Source: an uncultured Eubacteriales bacterium
GTDB lineage: Bacteria > Bacillota > Clostridia > Lachnospirales > Lachnospiraceae
Direction: 5' to 3'
DNA: 33,835 nucleotides
Assembly: GCA_900549105.1 (NCBI GenBank)
Contig: URND01000018.1
Coordinates: forward strand, 1 to 33,835
The translations under genes were made by a program, and so were the position numbers. Positions 1-8,295 of the stretch are shown in pieces; the stretch's first letter is position 1; each line of letters starts with the position of its first letter. The notes beneath the pieces were generated by a model. It worked only from the letters and a program-made list of their open reading frames with translations, was not told the origin of the DNA and did no database searches.

Positions 1-34
1 CGGCTTGTCTGTGTAATCGTTCCCAATCATTCAT
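1..34 (-). CDS. 5' end of an unidentified gene, cut by the left window edge
   Basis: Only 11 codons are visible (Met-Asn-Asp-Trp-Glu-Arg-Leu-His-Arg-Gln-Ala). The ATG lies a good distance behind a strong AGGAGG ribosome site at about 45-50 and overlaps the stop codon of the small upstream ORF as ATGA, a typical translational coupling. The product cannot be named from so few residues. It could be another ICE gene or a gene beyond the element end. Confidence 0.5.
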   Translation of the reverse strand, partial: MNDWERLHRQA

Positions 35-96
35 CTTTCTTTACCTCCTGAATTTTGTTTTGAATTGCTGAACTGCACCACAATCATATTTTTCAT
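31..96 (-). CDS. possible 21-aa leader-type ORF
   Basis: A short ORF preceded by AAAGGAG ends in an ATGA overlap with the start of the partial gene at the window edge. The ribosome site is only 3 nt from the ATG, closer than ideal. There is no recognisable domain. It may only serve to couple ribosomes onto the next gene, and it may not be a functional protein. Confidence 0.3.
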   Translation of the reverse strand: MKNMIVVQFSNSKQNSGGKER

Positions 97-148
97 CAAC
101 TCCTTTTCGTTGTGTTTTATCCCCATAAGATATTAAGCAAAAATAAAA

Positions 149-182
149 AAGCGGATGCAATGATTGCTCACTGCATCCGCTT
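149..182 (-). terminator. intrinsic terminator
   Basis: A perfect 11-bp inverted repeat (AAGCGGATGCA at 149-159, its complement at 172-182) is followed on the minus strand by a T-rich run (TTTTTTATTTTT). It would stop minus-strand transcription arriving from the recombinase side before the partial gene at the window edge. Confidence 0.7.
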
Positions 183-219
183 GAAGACATAAATATTTAA
201 TGTTTTTGGATACGAAAAA

Positions 220-258
220 AGGGCAGAATCGGCGAATGAAAATCGCTGATTCTGCCCT
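220..258 (-). terminator. strong intrinsic terminator
   Basis: Sixteen-bp arms with a single mismatch or G-U pair (220-235 and 243-258), a 7-nt loop, and six T residues after the stem on the minus strand. It is the second of several consecutive hairpins in the gene-free left region. Confidence 0.75.
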
Positions 259-343
259 GATTATCTATTTCGATGGTTCGAATCCACCTTGTGGGTCGTT
301 GGCATCTATAAAAATTCACTATGAAATATAGCGGTAAAAAATG

Positions 344-373
344 CGTAAAGCCTTGATTTCTCAAGGCTTTACG
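344..373 (-). terminator. hairpin with T-run, probable terminator
   Basis: Perfect 12-bp arms (CGTAAAGCCTTG at 344-355, complement at 362-373) enclose a 6-nt loop. On the minus strand the stem is followed by CATTTTTT. Three terminator-like hairpins within 230 bp suggest either strict insulation of the element end or structured DNA near a recombination site. Confidence 0.55.
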
Positions 374-577
374 GTACGGCATCTTTTTAGACCGTAACAC
401 TTGTCTTTGGTGACCGAAATTACTGGCACCCAGTAACCATGCGGTTTCCGGTGTGTTTCAAAAAATTTTTTTGAAAATCTGATACCCTTTTTCGAACCAC
501 CGAAGCGTTTTTCTTGATGTTGATTATTATAATAGAATAAAGGAGTTTTTTCAACCCCATGGAATGTTTGCAAACAC
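374..577. other. gene-free stretch of the left region (97-641)
   Basis: Apart from the hairpins listed separately, 97-641 holds no ORF with a plausible ribosome site or recognisable product. The region lies just beyond the stop of the last serine recombinase, where the end (att site) of a serine-recombinase element would be expected. I could not define an att core from a single window. Confidence 0.4.
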
Positions 578-631
578 AAAAAAGCCGACCATTATTCCAT
601 CAATAATGATGAAGTAATGATCGGCTTTTTT
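578..631. terminator. bidirectional terminator after the recombinase operon
   Basis: AAAAAAGCCGA at 578-588 pairs with TCGGCTTTTTT at 621-631, and the interior contributes further pairing (CATTA/TAATG). There are T-runs in both directions. It lies 10 bp beyond the stop codon of the last recombinase gene and should end that operon. Confidence 0.8.
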
Positions 632-641
632 CTGTCGACAA

Positions 642-2273
642 TTATTTTGTCGGAATATCACCAACTTTTGAAAATCCTCCTATGAACCGGACTTCTATCT
701 TGTCTTTTGAAAGGATAGTTACTTGTTCTACAATTCTTCTGATAAACGTGTCATCAAATTCTGTTAACTCAACGATATCGATGTCAATTGCCTTTAGAAT
801 ATCATCAAGTTGCTTTTGACGCTTTGCATCGGTTGTTGCATCTTCTTCGGCTTGTTTTAGCTGCTCTGTCAACCGAGCCTTTTCCTCAGTCATCTCCTTG
901 AACTTTTTTTCAAATAGTTCTATTTGGGAACTTTGGGCTGCCAAAGTTAAAAGATTCGCCATTCCGTGATCAATGTCTTGCATTCTTTGACGGATCACTT
1001 CTGGATTATTTTTGGCATCTTCAAATAAAATGATTTTTTTCTGTGCTTCACGAACTGCTTCTGCTATTTCTTCTTTATTATGAAATACGGACTGAATGCA
1101 GTTCAGAATTGCTTGGTGTAAAATGGGTTCCTTTAAACTTGGGGAATGTTTGCAATACTTGGTGCCAAATTCAAGTCGGTTCACGCATCGCCATACATCT
1201 TCCTTCGTTCTGTCCCGTTTGATCCACATGGTTCTACGATACATAGCACCACATTCCCCACAAACGGTTCTTTCCGATAGTGCATATTTGCTGGTATATT
1301 TTCCTCGACCAGACTTTGTCCTCCGGCAAGAAACCTTTCTTTTGCTACTGCGCCTTGCAATCTCTAACTGGACTTCCTGAAAAATATCTCTTGGGATAAT
1401 AGCTGGGTGATTGTCAGTAATGTAATACTGTTTGACCTCACCTCTATTTTTCTTCACCTTCTTTTCGAGGAAATCTGCAGTATAGGTTTTTTGCAGCAGC
1501 ACATCTCCAGCGTATTTTTCATTTTGCAGCATATTTCGAATGGTAGTTTTTGACCATGTTGGCTTTCCTGTTGGCGATGGGATGTGGTCAGCTTCCAGAG
1601 ATTTTGCAATTTGTTCCGGGGTATCTCCACTGAGAAATGCGAAAAAAATCCGTGAAACAATGGTAGCTTGTTCAGGATCAATTTCAGGCTCTCCATTTTC
1701 TCCCGGTCGATAGCCTAAAAAGTTTTTGTACCTGAAGGCAAAATGGCCTTCCTTATACTGCCTGCGTTTTCCCATGGTAACATTTTGACTGATGGACTCG
1801 CTTTCTGCTTGAGCGAAGGCGCTAAACCATGTCAAATAAATTTCGCTGCTGACATCACTTGTATTGAGTCCTTCTTTTTCAAATTCTATGGTTACATTCA
1901 AGCTTTTCAGCAGCCGTATGTATTTGATAGAATCCAACGTGTTTCGAGAAAACCGGCTAAGTGATTTAGTGAAAATCAAGTCAATTTTATGTCTTTGGCA
2001 ATGCTCGATCATTTTCATAAACTCTGGACGAATGGTATCCTTAGTGCCGCTGATTCCACGATCCGCAAAAATTCCGGCAAATTCCCATTCCGGATTGCTC
2101 TGAATAAGATCTGTGTAATAGGCAACCTGATTTTCAAAGCTACTCTCTTGTTCTTCCTGCTCTGTACTAACTCGGCAGTAGGCGGCTACTCGTAGCTTTT
2201 TCCTTTTGGCCTGTCCTTGAATAAAGGGATTTTCGGGAATTTCCCTAATCACTTTAGTCTTTTTCTGTGGCAT
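642..2273 (-). CDS. large serine recombinase (third of a tandem trio)
   Basis: A 543-aa site-specific recombinase of the large serine integrase/TndX type, which would cut and join att sites to excise or integrate the element. The N-terminal resolvase domain has the YCRVS motif with catalytic Ser36 and a later KSLSRFSRN helix. A recombinase domain follows. The zinc ribbon has CGEC and a distal Cys pair, and the C-terminus holds a coiled-coil rich in Lys/Glu. It starts 21 nt after the preceding recombinase and shares its operon. The usual length for the family is about 500-560 aa, so it appears complete. Confidence 0.93.
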   Translation of the reverse strand: MPQKKTKVIREIPENPFIQGQAKRKKLRVAAYCRVSTEQEEQESSFENQVAYYTDLIQSNPEWEFAGIFADRGISGTKDTIRPEFMKMIEHCQRHKIDLIFTKSLSRFSRNTLDSIKYIRLLKSLNVTIEFEKEGLNTSDVSSEIYLTWFSAFAQAESESISQNVTMGKRRQYKEGHFAFRYKNFLGYRPGENGEPEIDPEQATIVSRIFFAFLSGDTPEQIAKSLEADHIPSPTGKPTWSKTTIRNMLQNEKYAGDVLLQKTYTADFLEKKVKKNRGEVKQYYITDNHPAIIPRDIFQEVQLEIARRSSKRKVSCRRTKSGRGKYTSKYALSERTVCGECGAMYRRTMWIKRDRTKEDVWRCVNRLEFGTKYCKHSPSLKEPILHQAILNCIQSVFHNKEEIAEAVREAQKKIILFEDAKNNPEVIRQRMQDIDHGMANLLTLAAQSSQIELFEKKFKEMTEEKARLTEQLKQAEEDATTDAKRQKQLDDILKAIDIDIVELTEFDDTFIRRIVEQVTILSKDKIEVRFIGGFSKVGDIPTK

Positions 2274-2294
2274 TATGGTTTCTCCTTTCCTTAC

Positions 2295-3137
2295 TTAAAT
2301 AATCGCCCCATTTTTGAGTTGTATTGTAACAGCACCTGCTGGTGTTATCAAAATTTTACAAATAAATTTCCGTAGTATTTGAGATTGAAAGTGTTCCATC
2401 GGCTGCAGTTTTTTCAGTTCTGCTATCAAACATTCCGTTTCTTCTGAATCACCATTGGCATGACAGGCTTTGTATTTTTCCTGTGCGCATTGTTTGATGA
2501 TTTCCAATAATCTTTTTGAATTGGACTTGGGATTACCAAGTTCTCGATAAATCTCGTTTTCTAACCTAACGGCTTGAACTGACAGGCAATTGGCATTCTT
2601 TTTAAAATTCATAACTTTCTGTGGATCTTCAATTGCCCTATTGATTGCGGATAAAACACTTGACATCAACTCTATGTCGGGCAAATACCTTGTTTCCGTA
2701 TTGCAGGAAGGGCATTTCCAGATGATATATACATTATCTCGATGATTGATTCGAACAAGCTTCTGTCCGCAGGTCTGGCAGCAGATAAGATCTCGTATTC
2801 CTCGCAAGGCTGGATTCAGACTTCCACCATAAATTTGAGCTCTGTCTTTTCTTAGTCTTTGAACCTGTAGAAATAAGTCAGAGGGTAATATTGCAGGAAA
2901 TTCTTCTGAAATATATTTTTCGCAGTCTAATATTCTGGCGATCATCGCCTTATTCCAAACCGCATTTTCTCGGTACTTTAAACCAGATTGCTGCATTTGT
3001 TTAGCAAGCATCTGCAGCGATGCGCCGTTTCGATAATTTTCAAAAATTGACTGCACAGCAGAAGATTCCAGTATGTCCGGTATAATATTTCCTTCATTCA
3101 TCTGATATCCAAAAGGCAAGTATCTTTTTTTCTTCAT
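2295..3137 (-). CDS. recombinase-family protein lacking the catalytic domain
   Basis: A 280-aa protein that resembles only the C-terminal two thirds of a large serine recombinase. It has a recombinase (DNA-binding) domain at about residues 5-130, a zinc ribbon with a CQTC pair and a later CPSC pair, then a helical coiled-coil region. No resolvase domain, no YxRVS serine and no SRF/DRLSR helix are present. The ATG is preceded by GGAGG and follows the upstream recombinase stop by 2 nt, so it looks like an intended gene rather than a truncation. It may act as a DNA-binding partner or directionality subunit of the other two recombinases; that role is inference. Confidence 0.85.
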   Translation of the reverse strand: MKKKRYLPFGYQMNEGNIIPDILESSAVQSIFENYRNGASLQMLAKQMQQSGLKYRENAVWNKAMIARILDCEKYISEEFPAILPSDLFLQVQRLRKDRAQIYGGSLNPALRGIRDLICCQTCGQKLVRINHRDNVYIIWKCPSCNTETRYLPDIELMSSVLSAINRAIEDPQKVMNFKKNANCLSVQAVRLENEIYRELGNPKSNSKRLLEIIKQCAQEKYKACHANGDSEETECLIAELKKLQPMEHFQSQILRKFICKILITPAGAVTIQLKNGAII

Positions 3138-3139
3138 GA

Positions 3140-4687
3140 TTAACCTCCGCTTATCCTTTCTTCTTCCAACTCCAATCCATTGACAAGTTGAAATCTCAAT
3201 GTTTCATGTGTCACTGTAATACGGCTCACTATATTTCGGAACACTGATGAGCTAAAAACCGGCATCGGGGAGTCTAATATCGTTAAAATCAGGCGGGTGT
3301 TATCAATAAAATCCGCATACTCGTTTAAATCACGATATTGTTTAAGTTCGGCTTTTAAATTGGATATCTTTTGGCTCAATTCATTGGATTGTGCTATAAA
3401 AAAAGCAGAATCAATGCACTCTTTTGCCCGCAAGCGGTGTAGAGTGTGATTCTGCTCTAATAATCCAGCAATCTGTCTATTTAATTCCATGGCATCAGGA
3501 TGGGCCATAAAATCCTTATCTTTTAGTTCTTCAAGCTGGCGGAGATAGCTTCCAAGGATTTCTTGACGATTTTCAGCCAGCTTTTTATATAAAGTAAGGA
3601 AGCACTGCTGTATTTCAGTTTCATTTAGGCTCTCCATGCTGCACAGATGTTTCCCTTTAAAATGCTTGCGACAGGTCCACAAAACACGTTGGTTTTTCGC
3701 AATTCGTCTACAGAAATTTGTCCCGCACTCATCACAGACGATTAAACTTGTAAAAGTATACTGTCCATTATTTTGATGTCCATGTCGCTCTGATTTCCGT
3801 TTTAATAATTCTTGTGCTTTTCGGAATACCTCTCTGCTGATAATTGGATCGTGGGTATCTTCGGCGTAATACTGCTTTTTCTGTCCACGATTTATCTTTT
3901 TTTGAAAAGGCAGAGTATCTGTTGTGTATCGTTTTTGAAACAGTTCATCGCCTATGTATCGTTCGTTTGTAAGGATATAGAGAATACCTGTATAACTCCA
4001 AATGGGTTCTCCATTTAACTTTGGAATATGTTCTTTTTGCAGTTCTGCAGCGATTTCCTGTATTCCCATTCCGGAGAGGAAGTTGCCAAATATTCTTTGA
4101 ACAATTTTAGATTCTTCCTGTTGTACAATGAGTATCCCTTTCTCATCCAGATAGTATCCATAAGGCGCTTGTGACAATCGAAATGTTCCGTTTTTCATTC
4201 GCATGACTGCGCCTTTTCGCATATTCTTCGATATGGAAATGGATTCTTCCTGCGCAAATGCACTCATCATGCTTAGAAACATTTCATTGCTCATGTTTGC
4301 GGTATTGATATGTTCTTTTTCAAAATAAACCGTAACTCCCAGCTGGCGAAGCTCTCTCACAGCTTCAATGCAGTCCTGAGCGTTACGTGCAAATCTGGAA
4401 ACCGATTTGACCAGAATTCGATCAATTTTTCCTTGTCGGCAATCACGCATAAGACGGAGAAACTCATCGCGCTTCAGCGCACTTGTTCCTGTTATTCCTT
4501 GATCCGCATATATGTCAACAAAGGTCCAGCCCTCATGTGCTTGAATGTACTTTGTATAATAGTTGACCTGCGAAGCAAAGGAATTGCGTTGATCAGTGGA
4601 ATCACTGCTAACACGGGCATAGGCACATACTCGAAGCTTTTCGGCTGGTGCAAAAATTATTGGTTCAATCACTCGAATTTCTGGCAT
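3140..4687 (-). CDS. large serine recombinase (first of a tandem trio)
   Basis: A 515-aa large serine recombinase. The catalytic domain carries YARVS with Ser27 and the KSVSRFARN helix. It is followed by a recombinase domain, a zinc ribbon (CDEC, then TCRKHF and a final Cys) and a coiled-coil C-terminus. It is first in the recombinase operon, with a GGGGG ribosome site about 8 nt upstream of the ATG. It probably cooperates with the other two proteins in excision and integration, although which one acts on which att site cannot be told from sequence. Confidence 0.93.
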   Translation of the reverse strand: MPEIRVIEPIIFAPAEKLRVCAYARVSSDSTDQRNSFASQVNYYTKYIQAHEGWTFVDIYADQGITGTSALKRDEFLRLMRDCRQGKIDRILVKSVSRFARNAQDCIEAVRELRQLGVTVYFEKEHINTANMSNEMFLSMMSAFAQEESISISKNMRKGAVMRMKNGTFRLSQAPYGYYLDEKGILIVQQEESKIVQRIFGNFLSGMGIQEIAAELQKEHIPKLNGEPIWSYTGILYILTNERYIGDELFQKRYTTDTLPFQKKINRGQKKQYYAEDTHDPIISREVFRKAQELLKRKSERHGHQNNGQYTFTSLIVCDECGTNFCRRIAKNQRVLWTCRKHFKGKHLCSMESLNETEIQQCFLTLYKKLAENRQEILGSYLRQLEELKDKDFMAHPDAMELNRQIAGLLEQNHTLHRLRAKECIDSAFFIAQSNELSQKISNLKAELKQYRDLNEYADFIDNTRLILTILDSPMPVFSSSVFRNIVSRITVTHETLRFQLVNGLELEEERISGG

Positions 4688-4712
4688 TTCTATGCCCCCT
4701 TTCCTGCAGTAG

Positions 4713-4724
4713 TGTCATGTGACA
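4713..4724. promoter_or_regulatory. small palindrome upstream of the recombinase operon
   Basis: TGTCA-TG-TGACA lies 26 bp upstream of the first recombinase start, in the 106-bp gap after the SHOCT-like gene. It could be an operator controlling recombinase expression. Only one copy is seen, so the support is weak. Confidence 0.3.
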
Positions 4725-4793
4725 GTAACGTCGGTCACCTTTGGCAAGGACAACACTACCACAAGAAAGAGGATAAAGCTATCACAACAACCA

Positions 4794-4973
4794 CTAAATA
4801 TAGTATTCTAAAACACCGTACTTTTCGGCAATAGCAACATTGGCTTTGTCGCAGTTTTCTTTGGTGATAAGTCCTTTCAAAAAAAGTTTTTTTAAAGCGG
4901 AGAAGGCCATATAATACTTGATTTCGTTGATGAGGACAGCGGAAGGTTCTTGAGGATTGTATGTAGTGTTCAT
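4794..4973 (-). CDS. small SHOCT-like protein
   Basis: A 59-aa protein that ends in a SHOCT-like segment (Leu-Leu-x-Gly-Leu-Ile-Thr-x-Glu-x-x-x-x-Ala pattern: FLKGLITKENCDKA). Such short proteins are common immediately upstream of serine recombinases in Clostridia ICEs. The ATG follows a GGGGG ribosome site and lies 12 nt beyond the stop of the small recombinase. The larger overlapping frame at 4756-4992 has no such resemblance and was rejected. Function is unknown; SHOCT modules are thought to mediate oligomerisation or nucleic-acid contacts. Confidence 0.7.
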   Translation of the reverse strand: MNTTYNPQEPSAVLINEIKYYMAFSALKKLFLKGLITKENCDKANVAIAEKYGVLEYYI

Positions 4974-4985
4974 GATATACCCCCT

Positions 4986-5423
4986 TTACCACGGCAGAGG
5001 GAGACTCTTTCGAGCTGCTCTTTGAAAAAAGCGATTTTCCAGCCCTTTTAGATAGAGTTCATACCGAAGATCGCTGTCAGTGGTAATTAGTACCGTATCG
5101 TGGTCCTGCAAAAATTCCAGTATTTGAATTAGGACGGCGGGATCGTGGCTCAGGCGGGTTAAATCCCGAACAAGCACAGCACGGACATGACCTTCTTTCA
5201 CAGAGCGCATCATTTGTTGTAATCCCATCCGAGCCATGCTTCTGCCAGTCCCCATATCCTGTGAAGTGCCTACAACCGTGTAACTGCGGCGCTGGGCTTC
5301 CTCCAACAACTCGTGCATCTGCTGCATGAGAGCCAATATTTTCTTATCGCTGCTTCGGCTGTATAACCACATAGGACGGTCTATATAAGGATATTCCTTT
5401 TCTGGTTCCGTTTTCTCATTCAT
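4986..5423 (-). CDS. small serine recombinase/resolvase-domain protein
   Basis: A 145-aa protein made of a resolvase-like catalytic domain alone. YSRSS places a serine (Ser25) at the nucleophile position. Later come a D-M-G-T-G-R segment, the LVRDLTRLSHD helix and a C-terminal helix. There is no helix-turn-helix or zinc ribbon, so DNA binding would need a partner, possibly the catalytic-domain-less recombinase encoded 2 kb downstream. The gene is followed by the SHOCT-like gene after 12 nt. Alternatively it is a degenerate regulator derived from a resolvase. Confidence 0.75.
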   Translation of the reverse strand: MNEKTEPEKEYPYIDRPMWLYSRSSDKKILALMQQMHELLEEAQRRSYTVVGTSQDMGTGRSMARMGLQQMMRSVKEGHVRAVLVRDLTRLSHDPAVLIQILEFLQDHDTVLITTDSDLRYELYLKGLENRFFQRAARKSLPLPW

Positions 5424-5466
5424 CTATATCAATCTCCTTATTGGTAAAAATGCAATGCAACTGCTC

Positions 5467-6246
5467 TCATCTGTCCCAGCCTTTTTTCATGTGTTGTTGC
5501 TGCTGTTTCAGAAGGTTTTCATACTCGGCATATCCCTTATCATCCAGTTCTTTCAGGCGTTCTGGATGAAAGCGATATTCTGGATAAACTACAAATCCGC
5601 TTTGCTCATTTCGGCCTGTGGGAGAACCCAGTCCGTTTTTCTCTATCCATGAAAGAATGTCATTACTCAAATTGTTGACGTCAATAAAAGCACAGTCCTT
5701 TGCAATGGATTTTCCCAAATTTACGCTCAGATCTCCCCATGGCTGCGGATCGCCTTGACTCCAATCCACTAACAGCAGAGCCAAATTTCCGCCGCTGTAA
5801 TAAGAGCGCACTTGTAGTTCCAAGGATGTTTTTTCTCCCATCCAAGACATTTCCAAAAGAGCCTTTCCGCTGAGAATATCCTGATATTTCTTATCGCTGT
5901 ATCCTTCCCAGCGCAAATAGTTCCAGTCCGGCTTGGGACATTTTTCGGCAAGGGCTATTTCTTTGGGGACGGTTTTTAATTTCGGAACAGGAATGTCACC
6001 CATCTGAACCTTGGCATAAATGGGAAGGAGCTTTTGCAATAAATATGCCTGATCAGGGCAAGTGTCAATAAGTCCCATTCTTGCAGTTAAAAAAGATCGG
6101 TCGTCCACAGTTCCAATGGCAGACATTTGTGCCCATTGGTGCTGCATTAAAAATGCTGTGATATTTTCGGGAGTCGCTTCAAAAAAGACAGCTTCGTTTG
6201 GACTTTCCATTTTGCTGGAAAGTCCCTGTAAATATTTTTGATTCAT
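5467..6246 (-). CDS. DUF4313-like protein of unknown function
   Basis: A 259-aa soluble protein. The C-terminal half (about residues 145-240) fits the DUF4313 pattern found in ICE and plasmid genes: a YSGGNLALLL strand, PWGDLSVNL, FIDVNN, a Trp-Ile-Glu helix, then PTGR and SGF-VVYPEYRF. The N-terminal ~130 residues are not recognised. It sits between the helicase (13 nt gap) and the small recombinase, in what looks like one transcription unit of element maintenance genes. The biochemical role is unknown. Confidence 0.65.
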   Translation of the reverse strand: MNQKYLQGLSSKMESPNEAVFFEATPENITAFLMQHQWAQMSAIGTVDDRSFLTARMGLIDTCPDQAYLLQKLLPIYAKVQMGDIPVPKLKTVPKEIALAEKCPKPDWNYLRWEGYSDKKYQDILSGKALLEMSWMGEKTSLELQVRSYYSGGNLALLLVDWSQGDPQPWGDLSVNLGKSIAKDCAFIDVNNLSNDILSWIEKNGLGSPTGRNEQSGFVVYPEYRFHPERLKELDDKGYAEYENLLKQQQQHMKKGWDR

Positions 6247-6259
6247 AGGAGGTTCTCCT

Positions 6260-8215
6260 TTACGGCATAAAATAATCCGGGCTTTTCTTGGTCCGGATGA
6301 AATCTTCTACATCTTCGATTTTTCTGGCGATATGAAGTGGTGGCAGGGTTTCCAGCACAGCTCGGTGATATCGTTCTTCGGGTGCTGCACGATGGTCCAG
6401 AATGCTCACCACACAGGTATCTGTTTCAGTACGGATAGCCCGTCCAAACCCTTGCCGGAGTTTTACCTGCATATCTGGGATGATGACTTCTCGGATATAG
6501 TCCTGCAGGGTGGGATACTGCTCCCGTTCCGCTTCGCTGATAGGATCAGGAACAGGAAAAGGCAGGCGTACAATGATGAGCGACGATACCATATCGCCGG
6601 GAAAGTCCACACCTTCCCAACAGGAACCCGCTGCGAACAGCACCGCATTCTGCGTCTGCTTGAACTGATGGATAATATCCTGCGAATGCCGCCATACCAC
6701 CATTAGCGGAAAGGACAGATGCTCTTTTACTTGGTTATAAACAGCGCCCATCAGGGAGTAGGAAGTAAACAGCACCAGAGTGTGGCCATGAGTGGTTTCC
6801 ACTAAGCGGCAGATCTGCTCTGACAGACACTTGGCTTCTTTTTCGCTGCCCATTTGCGCCTTTGGCATATCATCGGGAATGTAGAGAAGGCAGTTTTCTT
6901 GATAATCAAAAGGAGAAACCGCAATAAAATCATCCAGCCGATTGTTTGCGGACAGCCCCATGAGTTGGCGGGTTCTGTCAAAGCTGCCCCCGGCCATAAG
7001 GGTACCGGATGTCAGAATCGCTGGTGTTTCCTTCGACCACAGTGCGTGGCGCAGCTGTTCCGGCATTTCCCGGGTGGCGGCGCACAGGCTGGGGCTTCCA
7101 TCCCTGTCATACTGAATATAAAGAATGTATTTACGGTCGCCGGTAAAAAACAGGTTGAGAGTTTGCTCTGTTGTTCCCAGCTGGTAAAGTATCCACCGTG
7201 GGAGGTGAAGTGCTAGCTGTTTTTGGATCTGCCGAAGAAGGGAGAGACAATCCCGAAGGGCAGCTTCCCGATCCGGCGTTAAAACAAAGGCAGTACGCTG
7301 TGCTTCTTCTAGCAGTTCGCCCCGGCACATGGCTCCCATAAGAGCAGTAAACTTTTCTTTCAGCCGCTGGGCTGCGAGGGCATATTTTTCTTTTGCCAGC
7401 AGAGTGCAGAGCTCGCTGAAATCTTCTGCTGAAAGGCTTTTCCCATACATCTGCCGAGCTGCGTCCGGCAGTTTGTGAGCTTCATCGATTACCAAAGCCC
7501 GATAGTCATTCAGAAGAGGACGAAGTTCCTGCAAACGATGGGCGGCGTCTGCCAACAAGTAATTGTGATTACAGATCTGGACGAAAATCTCCGCGCTTCT
7601 GGCTTCCTTCAGGTATTGATGATACCGGCAGGCGCTTCGCAAAGGGCAAGTTTTCTCGCAAACTTTGGGGACGCACACCTGCCGACGGTCAAATCCACTA
7701 AGGCCGGTTACGGAGTCCAAATCATAATAAGTACGAAGGGAAAGCAATGCTTTGAGCTGTTTTGCATTCTTATTCTTATCTTTGACCGCTTCCAATCTTT
7801 GAGAAAGCCGGGCGTCACAGACAAAACGCTCTTTTCCTTTTCTTACGATTGCCCGGATGGGTTTGGAGATAACACGGTTCTCCAGAAAAATCCGGGATAA
7901 AAACGGAATGTATTCTTCGATGATAGAGTCCTGTAAGGCAACGCTGGAGGTAGAAATCACCACCGGCTGAGAACCTGCAGGTCCATGCGGGGCAAACTTT
8001 TTCAGTAAAATGCAGGCGGTCAGGTAAGCATAGGTTTTGCCGATCCCAACGCCTGCGTCGCACAGAGCGATATTGTTTTTGAGCAGGGTATCCAGCATGG
8101 CGTGACAGAGGGTGATTTGTTCTTCCCGAACCGACAAACCATTTTGAGGCAAAAGAATTCTGAAAATCTTTTCAATCTCTCCGTGGGCCTGCTCTTTCAA
8201 AGTAGGCTTATTCAT
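6260..8215 (-). CDS. DinG/XPD-like DEAH-box DNA helicase
   Basis: A 651-aa superfamily-2 helicase. Walker A is GVGIGKT at about residues 55-61, and the DEAH box is in VIDEAHKL near residue 250. Four cysteines (CVPKVCEKTC...C) in front of the DEAH box fit an iron-sulfur cluster as in XPD/DinG. The C-terminal motif VI is QGFGRAIRTETD. The chosen ATG (Met-Asn-Lys-Pro) follows AAAGGAG; an upstream in-frame ATG at 8263 has no ribosome site. It probably unwinds DNA 5'-3' during element replication or transfer. It is followed closely by the DUF4313-like gene. Confidence 0.88.
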   Translation of the reverse strand: MNKPTLKEQAHGEIEKIFRILLPQNGLSVREEQITLCHAMLDTLLKNNIALCDAGVGIGKTYAYLTACILLKKFAPHGPAGSQPVVISTSSVALQDSIIEEYIPFLSRIFLENRVISKPIRAIVRKGKERFVCDARLSQRLEAVKDKNKNAKQLKALLSLRTYYDLDSVTGLSGFDRRQVCVPKVCEKTCPLRSACRYHQYLKEARSAEIFVQICNHNYLLADAAHRLQELRPLLNDYRALVIDEAHKLPDAARQMYGKSLSAEDFSELCTLLAKEKYALAAQRLKEKFTALMGAMCRGELLEEAQRTAFVLTPDREAALRDCLSLLRQIQKQLALHLPRWILYQLGTTEQTLNLFFTGDRKYILYIQYDRDGSPSLCAATREMPEQLRHALWSKETPAILTSGTLMAGGSFDRTRQLMGLSANNRLDDFIAVSPFDYQENCLLYIPDDMPKAQMGSEKEAKCLSEQICRLVETTHGHTLVLFTSYSLMGAVYNQVKEHLSFPLMVVWRHSQDIIHQFKQTQNAVLFAAGSCWEGVDFPGDMVSSLIIVRLPFPVPDPISEAEREQYPTLQDYIREVIIPDMQVKLRQGFGRAIRTETDTCVVSILDHRAAPEERYHRAVLETLPPLHIARKIEDVEDFIRTKKSPDYFMP

Positions 8216-8269
8216 TTCGGCACATTCTCCTTTGAGCAGTTTGCTCGTATGTGTTGGCGGCAAACTAAT

Positions 8270-8295
8270 GCGGCGCAGCTTTTAAACTGCGCCGC
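8270..8295. other. GC-rich perfect hairpin upstream of the helicase
   Basis: A perfect 9-bp inverted repeat (GCGGCGCAG at 8270-8278, CTGCGCCGC at 8287-8295) with an 8-nt AT-rich loop. There is no T-run on either side, so it is not a classic terminator. It lies at the 3' end (minus direction) of the structured block described next, in the leader of the helicase gene. Confidence 0.6.

Noticed and set aside
262..300. tRNA T-arm-like sequence (GGTTCGAATCC) in the left region
   Set aside because: No matching acceptor stem, anticodon arm or CCA end could be found on either strand, and the T-stem has a mismatch. At most a tRNA fragment or chance match.
361..579. 72-codon minus-strand ORF left of the recombinase operon
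   Set aside because: No ribosome site, no recognisable domain, and it runs through the 344-373 hairpin region after the operon terminator.
4756..4992. 78-codon minus-strand ORF overlapping the SHOCT-like gene
   Set aside because: It is in another frame of the 59-aa SHOCT-like ORF, which has the ribosome site and the family pattern.
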